From positions 1 to 11,017 of the forward strand of contig JANLQX010000204.1 of the NCBI GenBank assembly GCA_031368095.1: DNA of 11,017 nucleotides, in the 5' to 3' direction. Below, in pieces: positions 1 through 6,156 of this stretch. The DNA is from JANLQX01 sp031368095 (GTDB taxonomy: Bacteria; Actinomycetota; Acidimicrobiia; Acidimicrobiales; JANYDT01). The notes under the pieces were generated by a model that saw nothing but the letters and a program-made list of their open reading frames with translations, was not told the origin of the DNA and did not search any database. The stretch's first letter is position 1; each line of letters starts with the position of its first letter. Position numbers and translations under genes: made by a program.

Positions 1-408
1 CGCGTGTCTCGCCTCTCACGACTTATCGATCGCCGTCTCGCCGAAAACTTTTCGAAATTCGATCTGGAAAACTGGATGTACGACGTGCTTGCAACCTTGC
101 GGCGCTCCGGACCGCCGTTCGAACTCGCCGCAGGAGTCCTCTTTCGCCAGACCAAGGTGACCACCGGCGCGATTACCAACCGAATCGACAGGCACGCCGC
201 TCGTGGCCTTGATGAACGATCATCGACCGACGACCGTCGCAAAGTCATGGTCCGGTTAACAAGCGCAGGAGTCGAGCTCGTCGACGCCGTCGTCGCATCG
301 CATATCGCGACCGAAGACGAGATCCTTGCAAGCCTTTCCGCCCATCAACGCAAAGACATCGCCGCCCACCTCAAGTCGTTGCTGCTCGGACTCAACGACA
401 CACCGTAA
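1..408 (+). CDS. MarR family transcriptional regulator (5' end outside window)
   Basis: Cytoplasmic DNA-binding repressor or activator of the MarR family. About 135 residues are visible. The frame is open to the left edge, and a GTG at base 4 is the first possible start, but family members usually have 20 or more further N-terminal residues, so the gene is probably cut by the window. The winged helix-turn-helix covers residues 41-89 (counted from the GTG): a recognition helix with VTTGAITNRID, then ARGLDERSSTDDRR and the beta-wing VMVRLTSAG, the family's most conserved part. A C-terminal dimerisation helix follows (residues 100-130). The ARGLDER segment differs slightly from the usual ARGLVER. 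The target is unknown; the next gene downstream, 200 bases away on the same strand, is a sigma-factor fusion. The family call is secure, the start is not. Confidence 0.85.
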   Translation, partial: RVSRLSRLIDRRLAENFSKFDLENWMYDVLATLRRSGPPFELAAGVLFRQTKVTTGAITNRIDRHAARGLDERSSTDDRRKVMVRLTSAGVELVDAVVASHIATEDEILASLSAHQRKDIAAHLKSLLLGLNDTP

Positions 409-549
409 ATTCGTGACCTCGGGCCGTGCCACCACATCACCAAAGCCGAGCGCCAGGTCACCGACACCGACCAGTCCATACGGTGGAACTCGCTGCATAT
501 CGCGCCGCTATCGCCCGCTCCATCGGGTCCCGTGCTGGCGCCGTCCATT

Positions 550-583
550 GGCGGTAACGCCATCGAAGTCGAGCGGTAACCGC
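550..583. promoter_or_regulatory. Paired GCGGTAAC repeats upstream of the sigma fusion
   Basis: GCGGTAAC occurs at 551-558 and 573-580, 22 bases apart (about two helical turns). Each copy sits in a small palindrome: GGCG-GTAA-CGCC at 550-561 and GCGGT-A-ACCGC at 573-583. The pair lies 23-62 bases before the possible starts of the sigma fusion, where an operator or activator site would be expected. No clear -35/-10 pair is visible nearby. The sequence repeat is directly seen; the regulatory role is inferred. Confidence 0.3.
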
Positions 584-605
584 ACCGGCCCTGACAGGCT
601 CCTCT

Positions 606-2546
606 TTGGTGATGACGCTGACACAGGATCGAGAGCAGTGGACGGCGCTGGCTGCTGCCGTCCAACGGGGAGATGCCACTGCGTGGCCGGCAATCATCGA
701 TCGTTTCGAGAATCTCGCAGTGGCCTTCGCCGTCGGCCTTTGCGGCGATCTCAACGAGGCCCCGGACATCGCCCAGGAGGCGTTTGTGCTGGCCTTTCGT
801 CACATCGCCGACCTCCACGATCCGTCAGCGTTCCCGGCCTGGCTCTTGCGATTAGTACGAACCGCAACCAATCGCCGAACTCGCCGCCGCCGGTTCGCGA
901 CGGTGTCGCTGGATGCCGTGCCGGGCGACGTGTCCCCCGGTGCTCTGGTCGACCAGGCCGCCGGACCCGACGAGATCGTGCTCGCCGCCATCGAAGCGAC
1001 CGAGGTCCGGGCCGCTGTGGAGCGCCTGCCCGAAGGCGAGCGATGCGTGGTCGCGCTGCACCATTTGGCCGAAATGCCCTATGCCGAGGTCGCCGCATTC
1101 CTCGGCATCACCGTTGCTGCCGCAAAGAAGCGTGCATGGTCCGCCCGCGCTCGATTGAAGGAGTTGGTCCCAATGGTCTCTGACGCTCTCGCTTCCGCCA
1201 GACCCTCAAGTTCCGAGGCATTTCGGGACACGATCCTGGTGTTCCAATCCATCCGCATCCACGACGCCGACGCGCTGGCCCGCCTCCTGGCCCGCAACCC
1301 AATGCTGGCCATCGCCACCGAGGACTGGTCGCCGGTCGAGGGCTTCGAGTCGAGGCTCGGCTTCTCGGAGCGGGCGACAGCACTGATCCGAGCGGTCGGC
1401 ACAGGGGACGTCCGGCTCGTCCGCCTTCTGATCCAGGCAGGCGCGCCCGTCGCCGACCTCTGCCCGTGCAACGACCACGAGAGCGCTCTGGTGACGGCGG
1501 TCAACATCGGCGCAACCGATGTCGTCGACTACCTACTGGAGGCGGGCGCATCCCCCGACGGAGGGGCGTTCGATGGAGAATCCACCGCCCTCCACGTCGC
1601 CGTACACCGCGAGCGACACGATCTCGTTCGCCGACTGCTCACAGCCGGGGCCGACCCGTCTGCGACCGACGTCCACGGGCGCACCGCCGCGGACTGGGCC
1701 ACGCTCAAGGCCATACGCCGACCAGAGGTGAACGGCGACGCCTTCCTGTGGACACGGATCCGTGCCATCGATCTCTTCGCCCCGCTACGACGAGGGGCGC
1801 TGGTGCACATCCCGCCGGCCTACGGACTCGGCGCAATGCGCGCGACGTTTGGCATGGTCGAAGCTTTCGCGCCGGCTCACTGGTGGATGATCGGATTCGA
1901 ACACGGACCCTACGAGCCGACGGAGTTTGAGCGCGAGACAAACGACAGTGGCACTCCCGCAACAATCGACCTCATCGGCCCTGCCAACCCCGCCGACCGT
2001 CGCCGCCACTTCGCCGCCACGCTCGAACGGATGGCCACGACGCCGGGCCGCAAGGTCGTGACCTGCGTACCGGCGCCGGGACACGAGCACGACATCACCG
2101 TCGCCCTTCCCGGCCTCGCCGTCGACCCATCGATACTCGCCACCGTCGTTGTGGCCACGTACACCCCTGAACGGGTCGCGGTCCCTCACGCACTTCCCGA
2201 GGGTTTCGACGTCCGCATCACGTTCGACCTTGCCCGCGCAAAGGCTCGCCTCTGGCCCGCCATCGATCCAAGGCGCACCAGCACCCGGGCCTATCCAGAC
2301 ACTCGCCACGAACACATCGCCAGCGCCGCCCGCGAGGCGCTTGCCGACTACGCCATCACCGACCCCGCGTTCGCGCTGCACAACCCAAATTCGTTCGACG
2401 ACCCAAGCGCGGCCATGCGGGCCCAGGCGCTTGTGCGCTATCTGGACCACTCATTTCGACCCTTCGAGCTGTTCTCCGCATCACCCGCAGCCGACACCCC
2501 GATGGCAGAGATCCTCGATACCGTCGAGGACGTCCTCGGCCTGTGA
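606..2546 (+). CDS. ECF sigma factor - ankyrin repeat - degenerate F1-ATPase beta-like fusion protein
   Basis: A 646-residue cytoplasmic protein in three parts. Residues 24-97 are sigma-70 region 2 (DIAQEAFVLAFRHI, then FPAWLLRLVRTATNRRTRRRR). Residues 132-187 are region 4, with LPEGERCVVALHHLAEMPY and the helix-turn-helix EVAAFLGITVAAAKKRAWSA. Residues 206-370 hold about four ankyrin repeats, the best being STALHVAVHRERHDLVRRLL followed by TAGADPSATDVHGRTAADWA. Residues 378-646 resemble the nucleotide-binding and C-terminal parts of the F1-ATPase beta subunit: IRAIDLFAPLRRG (385-397), LWPAIDPRRTSTR (549-561) and a final helical segment around 604-625. The P-loop position reads YGLGAM, lacking the GKT lysine. 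It probably directs RNA polymerase in response to a signal sensed by the C-terminal part. Starts TTG 606, GTG 609 and ATG 612 are all possible; AGG at 596-598 best fits the first two. No anti-sigma gene is adjacent. Confidence 0.85.
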   Translation: MVMTLTQDREQWTALAAAVQRGDATAWPAIIDRFENLAVAFAVGLCGDLNEAPDIAQEAFVLAFRHIADLHDPSAFPAWLLRLVRTATNRRTRRRRFATVSLDAVPGDVSPGALVDQAAGPDEIVLAAIEATEVRAAVERLPEGERCVVALHHLAEMPYAEVAAFLGITVAAAKKRAWSARARLKELVPMVSDALASARPSSSEAFRDTILVFQSIRIHDADALARLLARNPMLAIATEDWSPVEGFESRLGFSERATALIRAVGTGDVRLVRLLIQAGAPVADLCPCNDHESALVTAVNIGATDVVDYLLEAGASPDGGAFDGESTALHVAVHRERHDLVRRLLTAGADPSATDVHGRTAADWATLKAIRRPEVNGDAFLWTRIRAIDLFAPLRRGALVHIPPAYGLGAMRATFGMVEAFAPAHWWMIGFEHGPYEPTEFERETNDSGTPATIDLIGPANPADRRRHFAATLERMATTPGRKVVTCVPAPGHEHDITVALPGLAVDPSILATVVVATYTPERVAVPHALPEGFDVRITFDLARAKARLWPAIDPRRTSTRAYPDTRHEHIASAAREALADYAITDPAFALHNPNSFDDPSAAMRAQALVRYLDHSFRPFELFSASPAADTPMAEILDTVEDVLGL

Positions 2547-2589
2547 CGTCAGTCCCTCTCAAAGTCCCAAGCCAGGTGCATTGGGATGT

Positions 2590-2613
2590 CCGACGAGCTA
2601 CGTGATTCGTCGG
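2590..2613. terminator. Weak hairpin after the sigma fusion
   Basis: CCGACGA (2590-2596) pairs perfectly with TCGTCGG (2607-2613) across a 10-base loop, 44 bases after the stop of the sigma fusion. There is no T tract, so intrinsic termination is doubtful; it may only help a factor-dependent stop. Confidence 0.22.
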
Positions 2614-2725
2614 TTGATGGGTTCGCCCGACCGACTTAGACAGAAAGGTGCGGTCCGATGGTTCGCTGTAGACGCTCAATGAGCCAGACGTCGTGAGGAG
2701 CCTTCACCGTCAATAGCTCAGGTAA

Positions 2726-2860
2726 TCATTGCCCTGTTAAAGGTCGTACCGATTCGACAAGTTCGTCGATGTTGCACGAAGTTTTGATTTGCCCGTGAGC
2801 TGCGGCGCCGGCGATCTGCCCCCGGATTGCTGCGAGCAACGTACGGCTGTGTTCACACAT
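2726..2860 (-). CDS. Small unrecognised ORF (44 residues), possibly a TetR C-terminal remnant
   Basis: This minus-strand frame starts ATG TGT GAA CAC and ends TGA, inside an otherwise gene-free 358-base gap. The product is helical and well composed (LLAAIRGQIAGAAAHGQI, then IDELVESVRPLTG). The pattern of a helix with a small-residue face, then a polar turn and a final amphipathic helix recalls the C-terminal end of TetR-type regulators, but no DNA-binding domain is present. It is divergent from the split-barrel gene, with 44 bases between the starts. No convincing ribosome binding site is visible. It may be a real small protein or the remnant of a deleted regulator; the composition argues mildly against chance. 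Confidence 0.28.
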   Translation of the reverse strand: MCEHSRTLLAAIRGQIAGAAAHGQIKTSCNIDELVESVRPLTGQ

Positions 2861-2904
2861 CTTAACTCAGCCACTTCTTTTGCGAAAGAAAGTAATGTGC
2901 TCAC

Positions 2905-3339
2905 ATGAACACCTCGTGGACCGCTCTCTGCTCAGACGCCCCTGATTTGGCTGAGTCGATCACGAGCCGCTTCAAGGCAAATCTTCATCACATTCTCGGA
3001 ACCATTCGACCAGACGGCTCGGTCCGGCTCAGCGGAACGGAAGTCACGATCGACCCAGACCACGTCGGTCTCGGCATGATGCCAGACTCGCACAAGCTCA
3101 ACGATGTCCGCCGAGACCCCCGCGTGGAACTCCACTCCGCCCCGCTCGATGCCCACCTCAGCGGAGGTGATGCAAAGCTCGTCGGCGTTTTAATCGAGAC
3201 GGGCGAGACCGAGGGCCAACCCGGTACAGCGTTCACCCTCAACGTGACGAAGGCCAGCCTGGTCAGAGTGACCGGTGACCAACTAGAGTTCACGACCTGG
3301 TCACCGTCCAGCGGACTCCGAATCCGGCACCGCTCCTGA
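2905..3339 (+). CDS. Pyridoxamine 5'-phosphate oxidase-like FMN split-barrel protein
   Basis: A 144-residue cytoplasmic protein of the PNPOx-like split beta-barrel superfamily, whose members bind FMN or F420 and act as small oxidoreductases or cofactor-binding proteins. The family pattern is clear: an N-terminal helix ending FKANLHHILGTIRPDGS (residues 23-39), RLSGTEVTID (41-50), VGLGMMPDSHKLNDVRRDPRVE (54-75, the phosphate-contacting segment) and GDAKLVGVLIE (88-98). The length is normal for the single-domain group. The substrate cannot be read from the sequence; it is unlikely to be true PdxH, which is longer. ATG 2905 is preceded by an A/G-rich GAAAGAAAG around 2883-2891, a rather distant ribosome binding site. 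It appears to be transcribed alone. Confidence 0.85.
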   Translation: MNTSWTALCSDAPDLAESITSRFKANLHHILGTIRPDGSVRLSGTEVTIDPDHVGLGMMPDSHKLNDVRRDPRVELHSAPLDAHLSGGDAKLVGVLIETGETEGQPGTAFTLNVTKASLVRVTGDQLEFTTWSPSSGLRIRHRS

Positions 3340-3350
3340 TGAGACGCGGT

Positions 3351-3398
3351 AAATTCGAAACGCTGTCGACATGTATCTGAAATTCCGATCCGCTGTCG
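3351..3398. repeat. Imperfect direct repeat resembling an IS21-type terminus
   Basis: AAATTCGAAACGCTGTCG (3351-3368) recurs as AAATTCCGATCCGCTGTCG (3380-3398), offset 29 bases. IS21-family elements carry two or more roughly 20-base repeats at each end, often including a TGTCG motif. An IS21-like IstA remnant lies nearby at 3680-3751 on the minus strand, so this would be the opposite end of an internally deleted copy. The repeat itself is directly seen; the IS21 assignment is inference. Confidence 0.3.
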
Positions 3399-3493
3399 CC
3401 CCGCCACGCAGTAGGCGCCTCCATGTTGGTCCGGTACCAACCAAGCCAGCGAGTCTGCCACGGGCGCACAAACGCGTCGTGCAAGCAAGTCAG

Positions 3494-3553
3494 GTGCGCC
3501 TCAACGTGACCCGAACGATCCGCCACGCCATCTCCGAACTCGCGTCGTCGGAC
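3494..3553 (+). pseudogene. Gene fragment with an NVTRTIRHAI motif
   Basis: A 20-codon stretch reads VRLNVTRTIRHAISELASSD. I recall a similar NVTR-IR-AI segment in large actinobacterial regulators with ATPase and tetratricopeptide domains, but the continuation expected there (a conserved HLxRxxRTGxFC-like segment) is absent; the frame becomes proline/serine-rich and stops at 3614-3616. A second open stretch in another frame starts at ATG 3580 (MRLGEIGDHYSVIAEQTLAD) and may belong to the same decayed locus. I see no intact gene from 3340 to 3897. This is low-confidence debris. Confidence 0.2.
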
Positions 3554-3679
3554 CTCAGGCCGTCCCCGAAGGCGTCTTCATGCGACTCGGCGAAATCGGC
3601 GACCATTACTCCGTGATCGCGGAACAGACCCTTGCCGACGGCGACACCTGCAGTGCTTCATCGCCGACTGCACCGCGTC

Positions 3680-3751
3680 GGGAATCGCAGCGATCGTCCA
3701 ACCTCTCTTGCGGAGCGCGTGAGCGTCCACGTCATCCTCCCGTGTGAGCGT
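3680..3751 (-). pseudogene. N-terminal remnant of an IS21-like IstA transposase
   Basis: On the minus strand from 3751 the frame reads TLTREDDVDAHALRKRGW followed by TIAAIP. This matches, from memory, the N-terminus of actinobacterial IS21-type IstA proteins (start MLTREDDVDAHAL, then RxGWTISAIAR leading into a helix-turn-helix). The expected ATG reads ACG, and similarity stops after IAAIP, where a one-base slip would be needed to restore IAR. IstA binds the IS ends and catalyses transposition; this copy cannot function. An imperfect hairpin at 3775-3799 (CTGTT...GGTC-gaa-GACC-AACAG) lies just upstream. Confidence 0.38.
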
Positions 3752-3897
3752 TGAGAACAGGGCTCCCTCTATTGCTGTTGCGTGGTCGAAGACCAACAGC
3801 ATCAAGGGCGCCCCACCCTCATTGTGGAGCCCTACAAGTGAGGAATTTCAGTGAGCAACTCTGAGGAACGTCAGATGAGCGTGCGCAACCGGCTCGA

Positions 3898-4338
3898 TCA
3901 GGGTGCCGATGGACCGGTCAGGGATGTGGAATGGGCTTTGGCCAGAAATGCTTCATAGTCCTTCGGGCAAGCCTCTTTGACCGCTTGTTCGTCGAAGCCC
4001 TTGGCCATCTGCGCATCGGAGAGTCGGTTCGACAGCTGTCGAACAAACTCGGGGGCATACAGTTCAGGGACCGCAACTGGATTGGCACCCACCTCGGCGT
4101 CAGCTATCAGAATCACGTCGCACACGAGACTGATCAGCTCCTTCGCGGTGAGTTCTCGGCGTGCCTCCGTGGTCACCACACCATCATCTGCGGGGGTCGT
4201 CGAGGCGCTCTGAGCTGACTGCGGGGCAGCAGGTTGCTCAGTAACCGACGGTGAGAGAGCGGATGGTTTGCTCCCGCCACTGCTACAGGCTGTGAGCGAG
4301 AATCCGATCAACACCAGGCACATCAGAGATTTTGGCAT
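3898..4338 (-). CDS. Small secreted lipoprotein, possibly DUF732-like
   Basis: A 146-residue protein with a textbook lipoprotein signal: MPK, a hydrophobic core SLMCLVLIGFS and the lipobox LTAC, with lipidated Cys18. Cleavage would leave a Ser/Gly/Pro/Ala/Thr-rich linker (residues 19-55, including two short SA-rich runs) and an alpha-helical C-terminal domain (60-146). That domain has two cysteines, in SLVCDV and KEACPKDY, which could form a disulphide. The final AVKEACP segment recalls mycobacterial DUF732 secreted proteins, but this is only a resemblance. ATG 4338 is chosen because it places the signal peptide at the N-terminus; the frame stays open for 86 more codons upstream through a transposase remnant, which is not credible coding. 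It probably sits on the outer face of the membrane; function unknown. Confidence 0.75.
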   Translation of the reverse strand: MPKSLMCLVLIGFSLTACSSGGSKPSALSPSVTEQPAAPQSAQSASTTPADDGVVTTEARRELTAKELISLVCDVILIADAEVGANPVAVPELYAPEFVRQLSNRLSDAQMAKGFDEQAVKEACPKDYEAFLAKAHSTSLTGPSAP

Positions 4339-4412
4339 TCGCCACGGTACACATAGGTAAGTGCTCACGCCCTGCCGGTAGGAGTCGAAGGTGTGGGCGG
4401 CAGGACCCGGCA

Positions 4413-4675
4413 GTGATCGGGATTGATGAGACCAGGATCTGGTGGCGTGGACCATGGCAGACCGGCATCGTCGATCTGGCCAACTCTGACCTGATCCGTC
4501 TCGCGACGACCGTGTCGGCATGGGAAAACGAGTTCCTTGCGTTCTTCGACAATGGGGGACGAACGGCCGAACTGAGGGCCGCAATAGAATGATCAAACAC
4601 GTGAAACGCCTCGGATACGGCTACCGATCGATCCGCGATTCACCCGCAAATGCCGTTACCGGGCTCGCCGACTAA
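4413..4675 (+). pseudogene. ISL3-like transposase remnant with internal deletion and frameshift
   Basis: Two pieces of an ISL3-type DDE transposase are joined. The first (4413-4476) reads VIGIDETRIWWRGPWQTGIV, the DETR segment around a catalytic aspartate. It continues without a break into the C-terminal segment DLIRLATTVSAWENEFLAFF (from about 4483), so most of the catalytic core is missing. At 4554-4558 there is a run of five G. Adding one G restores the frame as TNGRTEGRNRMIKHVKRLGY, then GYR, the family's final catalytic-glutamate block. In the present sequence the first frame ends at a TGA around 4590 and the second at 4673-4675. No terminal inverted repeats were identified. It lies divergent from the lipoprotein gene and probably overlaps its upstream region. 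Confidence 0.65.
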
Positions 4676-4941
4676 CGTCCTCGACCGAACCAGCCGAAGT
4701 ACCCTTTGCCGCGTTAATCGCGTCGACCCCGTTTTCCAAGCCCGGGAAGAGAAACGAGCACCCTCGTCGCTGAGATCGGTCAGTTCCAAACGACAGGGCT
4801 TTACGCGAGATGCTCGCATCCGGAAAGCCGCCGTCACGTCAAGGGCCGATTACAAGGAATTCGCAACTGGCTGCTCCTCATCATATCTGTGACTATTGCG
4901 ATTGACCCTTCGACCAAAGGTGATCAAGGGGACGACAGAGG

Positions 4942-5553
4942 ATGAGCCCATGCATCCCTGGCTCGAACGGCTTGATTCAGGGTTGTTACGACAACGGAGG
5001 CAACGTCAAGGTGATAGCAGCCTTGCCATGTCTTAGGAGCTTGACAGCCTTCTCGTGGAACCAGGAAGGTCCCGCCGGTGCAACGGGTCCCGCCGGTCCT
5101 ACGGGCCCTGCCGGTGCCACGGGTCCTGCCGGTGCCATCGGGCTGCAAGGCGTGAAGGGTGACAAAGGTGATACCGGACCTGCTGGTCCTGCGGGTCCGC
5201 AAGGTGCCTCGGGTGCCACGTTCGAGCGACTCACTGCGGGTGATCAAGCTAGCTGGACAATCGCAGACATCGGTTTTCTGTATATCGGCTCCGGTCCCGG
5301 GGGTCTCTCCGCAAATCAGTATCTGATGGGGATCGGCAGCGCCGCGAATGCATCGCTGTGGATCGATGACTCGATCGCTGGAGTGTCGTACCAGACCGTT
5401 GGCGGCGGCTCCTTCTTCTACAACCTCAACCCGGCTACGGGCGATCGTCATATGGTCATCCGCATGTCGAACAGCACGAAGAGCGGAACCAGGGACGTCT
5501 TCCTCGAAGGCGACGCGGGCGGCTGCGCTGCCAGCGTGCAACACACCAGCTAG
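4942..5553 (+). CDS. Collagen-like repeat protein lacking its signal peptide
   Basis: A 203-residue protein. Residues 5-42 (IPGSNGLIQGCYDNGGNVKV through FSWNQ) match the N-terminal cysteine-containing module that precedes collagen-like tails in many actinobacterial secreted proteins. Residues 43-93 are 17 uninterrupted Gly-X-Y triplets, mostly GPA, GAT and GPT with GDKGDT near the end. Residues 94-203 form a beta-rich C-terminal domain I do not recognise. Family members normally begin with a signal peptide; here a TGA at 4921-4923 leaves only ATG 4942 as a start, with AGAGG immediately before it, too close for a good ribosome binding site. A hydrophobic stretch (RNWLLLIISVTIAI, 4862-4903) lies in another frame just upstream. 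The gene is probably 5'-truncated or frameshifted. Nothing else is identifiable from 4676 to 4941. Confidence 0.7.
   Translation: MSPCIPGSNGLIQGCYDNGGNVKVIAALPCLRSLTAFSWNQEGPAGATGPAGPTGPAGATGPAGAIGLQGVKGDKGDTGPAGPAGPQGASGATFERLTAGDQASWTIADIGFLYIGSGPGGLSANQYLMGIGSAANASLWIDDSIAGVSYQTVGGGSFFYNLNPATGDRHMVIRMSNSTKSGTRDVFLEGDAGGCAASVQHTS
5068..5139 (+). repeat. Four 18-bp tandem repeats encoding Gly-X-Y triplets
   Basis: Units start at 5068, 5086, 5104 and 5122, each close to GGTCCTGCCGGTGCCACG and encoding two collagen triplets (GPA GAT or GPA GPT). The third base varies between units, so this is an older repeat rather than a fresh duplication. Such arrays can expand or contract by slippage, changing stalk length. 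Confidence 0.8.
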
Positions 5554-5571
5554 GCAACACTGAGGTTCTCG

Positions 5572-5588
5572 AGCGCGCCTCTCGCGCT
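5572..5588. terminator. GC-rich hairpin after the collagen-like gene
   Basis: AGCGCG (5572-5577) and CGCGCT (5583-5588) form a six-pair all-strong stem with a five-base loop, 18 bases after the stop codon. There is no T tract. The position favours a role in ending transcription, but the support is weak. Confidence 0.25.
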
Positions 5589-5737
5589 GCGACAGGGTGC
5601 CAGGAATCAAGTGGTCGAGTTCAAACGCTACGTGCGGCGCCGCTTGATTGCCGTCTGCCTCGACAGGCGACATGGCACTCAGAGGCGATCCGGACCCCGA
5701 TCGCTGCGCGTCGTCAGCCACTTGTTCAGCACGCAGC

Positions 5738-5774
5738 TACTCGGCAGTACTCGGCACGAATCTTGTGCCGAGTA
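5738..5774. promoter_or_regulatory. Triple half-site: two direct and one inverted TACTCGGCA
   Basis: TACTCGGCA lies at 5738-5746 and again at 5748-5756, separated by one G. After a nine-base spacer, the inverted copy TGCCGAGTA lies at 5766-5774. The second and third copies extend to perfect 10-bp arms (TACTCGGCAC / GTGCCGAGTA) around a 7-base loop. The direct copies are exactly one helical turn apart, as expected for cooperative protein binding. The site lies 184 bases after the collagen-like gene and abuts an IS256-like remnant, so it may be an operator, the end of another element, or a recombination site. The same spacing is found at 8495-8531 with different sequence. Confidence 0.55.
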
Positions 5775-5775
5775 G

Positions 5776-5900
5776 ATCAACGGTTCGAAACGGATCCTGA
5801 ACACCCTGACCATCCACTACGGCGACCGCCTCAACTTAATAAACTAAGTAGACGTAGCAAACACGGAATCAGTCACTCACACAAAATTCCTGACACACCC
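5776..5900 (+). mobile_element. 3' end of an IS256-like insertion sequence
   Basis: A 22-codon open stretch (5776-5841) reads INGSKRILNTLTIHYGDRLN, then LIN and TAA. From memory this resembles the C-terminus of IS256-type (Mutator) transposases, which end in a helix and a short L-N-x-x-x-I-x-x-x-D-R-like strand. Thirty or so bases later, ACACAAAATTCCTGACACACCC (5879-5900) looks like the terminal inverted repeat of this family, whose inner part usually contains TTGTGT (ACACAA on this strand). An AT-rich palindrome ACTTA-ATAAAC-TAAGT (5834-5849) spans the stop. The rest of the element is absent, so target duplications cannot be checked. Confidence 0.4.
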
Positions 5901-6156
5901 GTTGGCGGGGCGGGTGATCACGAGGTTGATGCCATCGACGAGCGGTCCGGGCGCGTCGGGATGTCCGATGTTGGTGACCGTTCGTTCGGCGGGAAGTGTG
6001 CCCTCTCTGTTCAACTACCGCTACGCGACTACGCGTTGGCACGTCGATGACCTCACCTCACCGCGCTTCGACGAGCTCGCTGCGATGGGCGCTGTCGGGC
6101 GAACCGGTGACCGGGCGAAGCAACTCCGAGTTCAGGCGGCATCGGTCCAGATCTAG
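5901..6156 (+). pseudogene. Unrecognised coding-like fragment after the IS end
   Basis: An open frame without a convincing start runs from the IS256-like end to a TAG at 6154-6156. It contains FNYRYATTRWHVDDLTSPRF followed by DELAAMGAVGRTGDRAK, which has coding character. I do not recognise the family; the basic/acidic helical end would fit the C-terminus of a larger enzyme. It converges on the membrane-protein gene, whose stop codon overlaps its own. It may be the 3' part of a host gene interrupted by the insertion. Chance open frame is possible in GC-rich DNA. Confidence 0.22.

Noticed and set aside
326..1183. Long plus-strand open frame overlapping the MarR end and the sigma fusion start
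   Set aside because: Arg/Pro/Gly-rich translation without domains; it is a shadow of two real genes in GC-rich DNA.
1785..2450. 221-residue minus-strand frame opposite the F1-like domain
   Set aside because: Val/Gly/Arg-rich with no recognisable motif, and entirely antisense to a domain with clear protein similarity.
3851..3957. 35-residue plus-strand ORF (GTG start, GAGGA upstream)
   Set aside because: Good Shine-Dalgarno-like sequence, but more than half lies antisense to the lipoprotein 3' end and the product is not recognisable.
4650..4892. 80-residue plus-strand frame after the ISL3 remnant
   Set aside because: Low-complexity Arg/Ser-rich composition, no ribosome binding site, and it overlaps the end of the transposase remnant.
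5068..5139. 18-bp tandem repeats as a CRISPR array
   Set aside because: No spacers between units; they encode collagen-like triplets in frame.
4924..5721. 265-residue minus-strand frame opposite the collagen-like gene
   Set aside because: Its repeats (TGRTRGTGRARRTGG) are just the complement of the Gly-X-Y codons.
5779..5790. GGTTCGAA resembling a tRNA T loop
   Set aside because: No flanking T stem, acceptor or CCA could be matched; the resemblance is limited to eight bases.
5763..6050. Plus-strand frame across the IS256-like end
   Set aside because: It crosses the terminal repeat of the IS in a frame unrelated to the transposase C-terminus.
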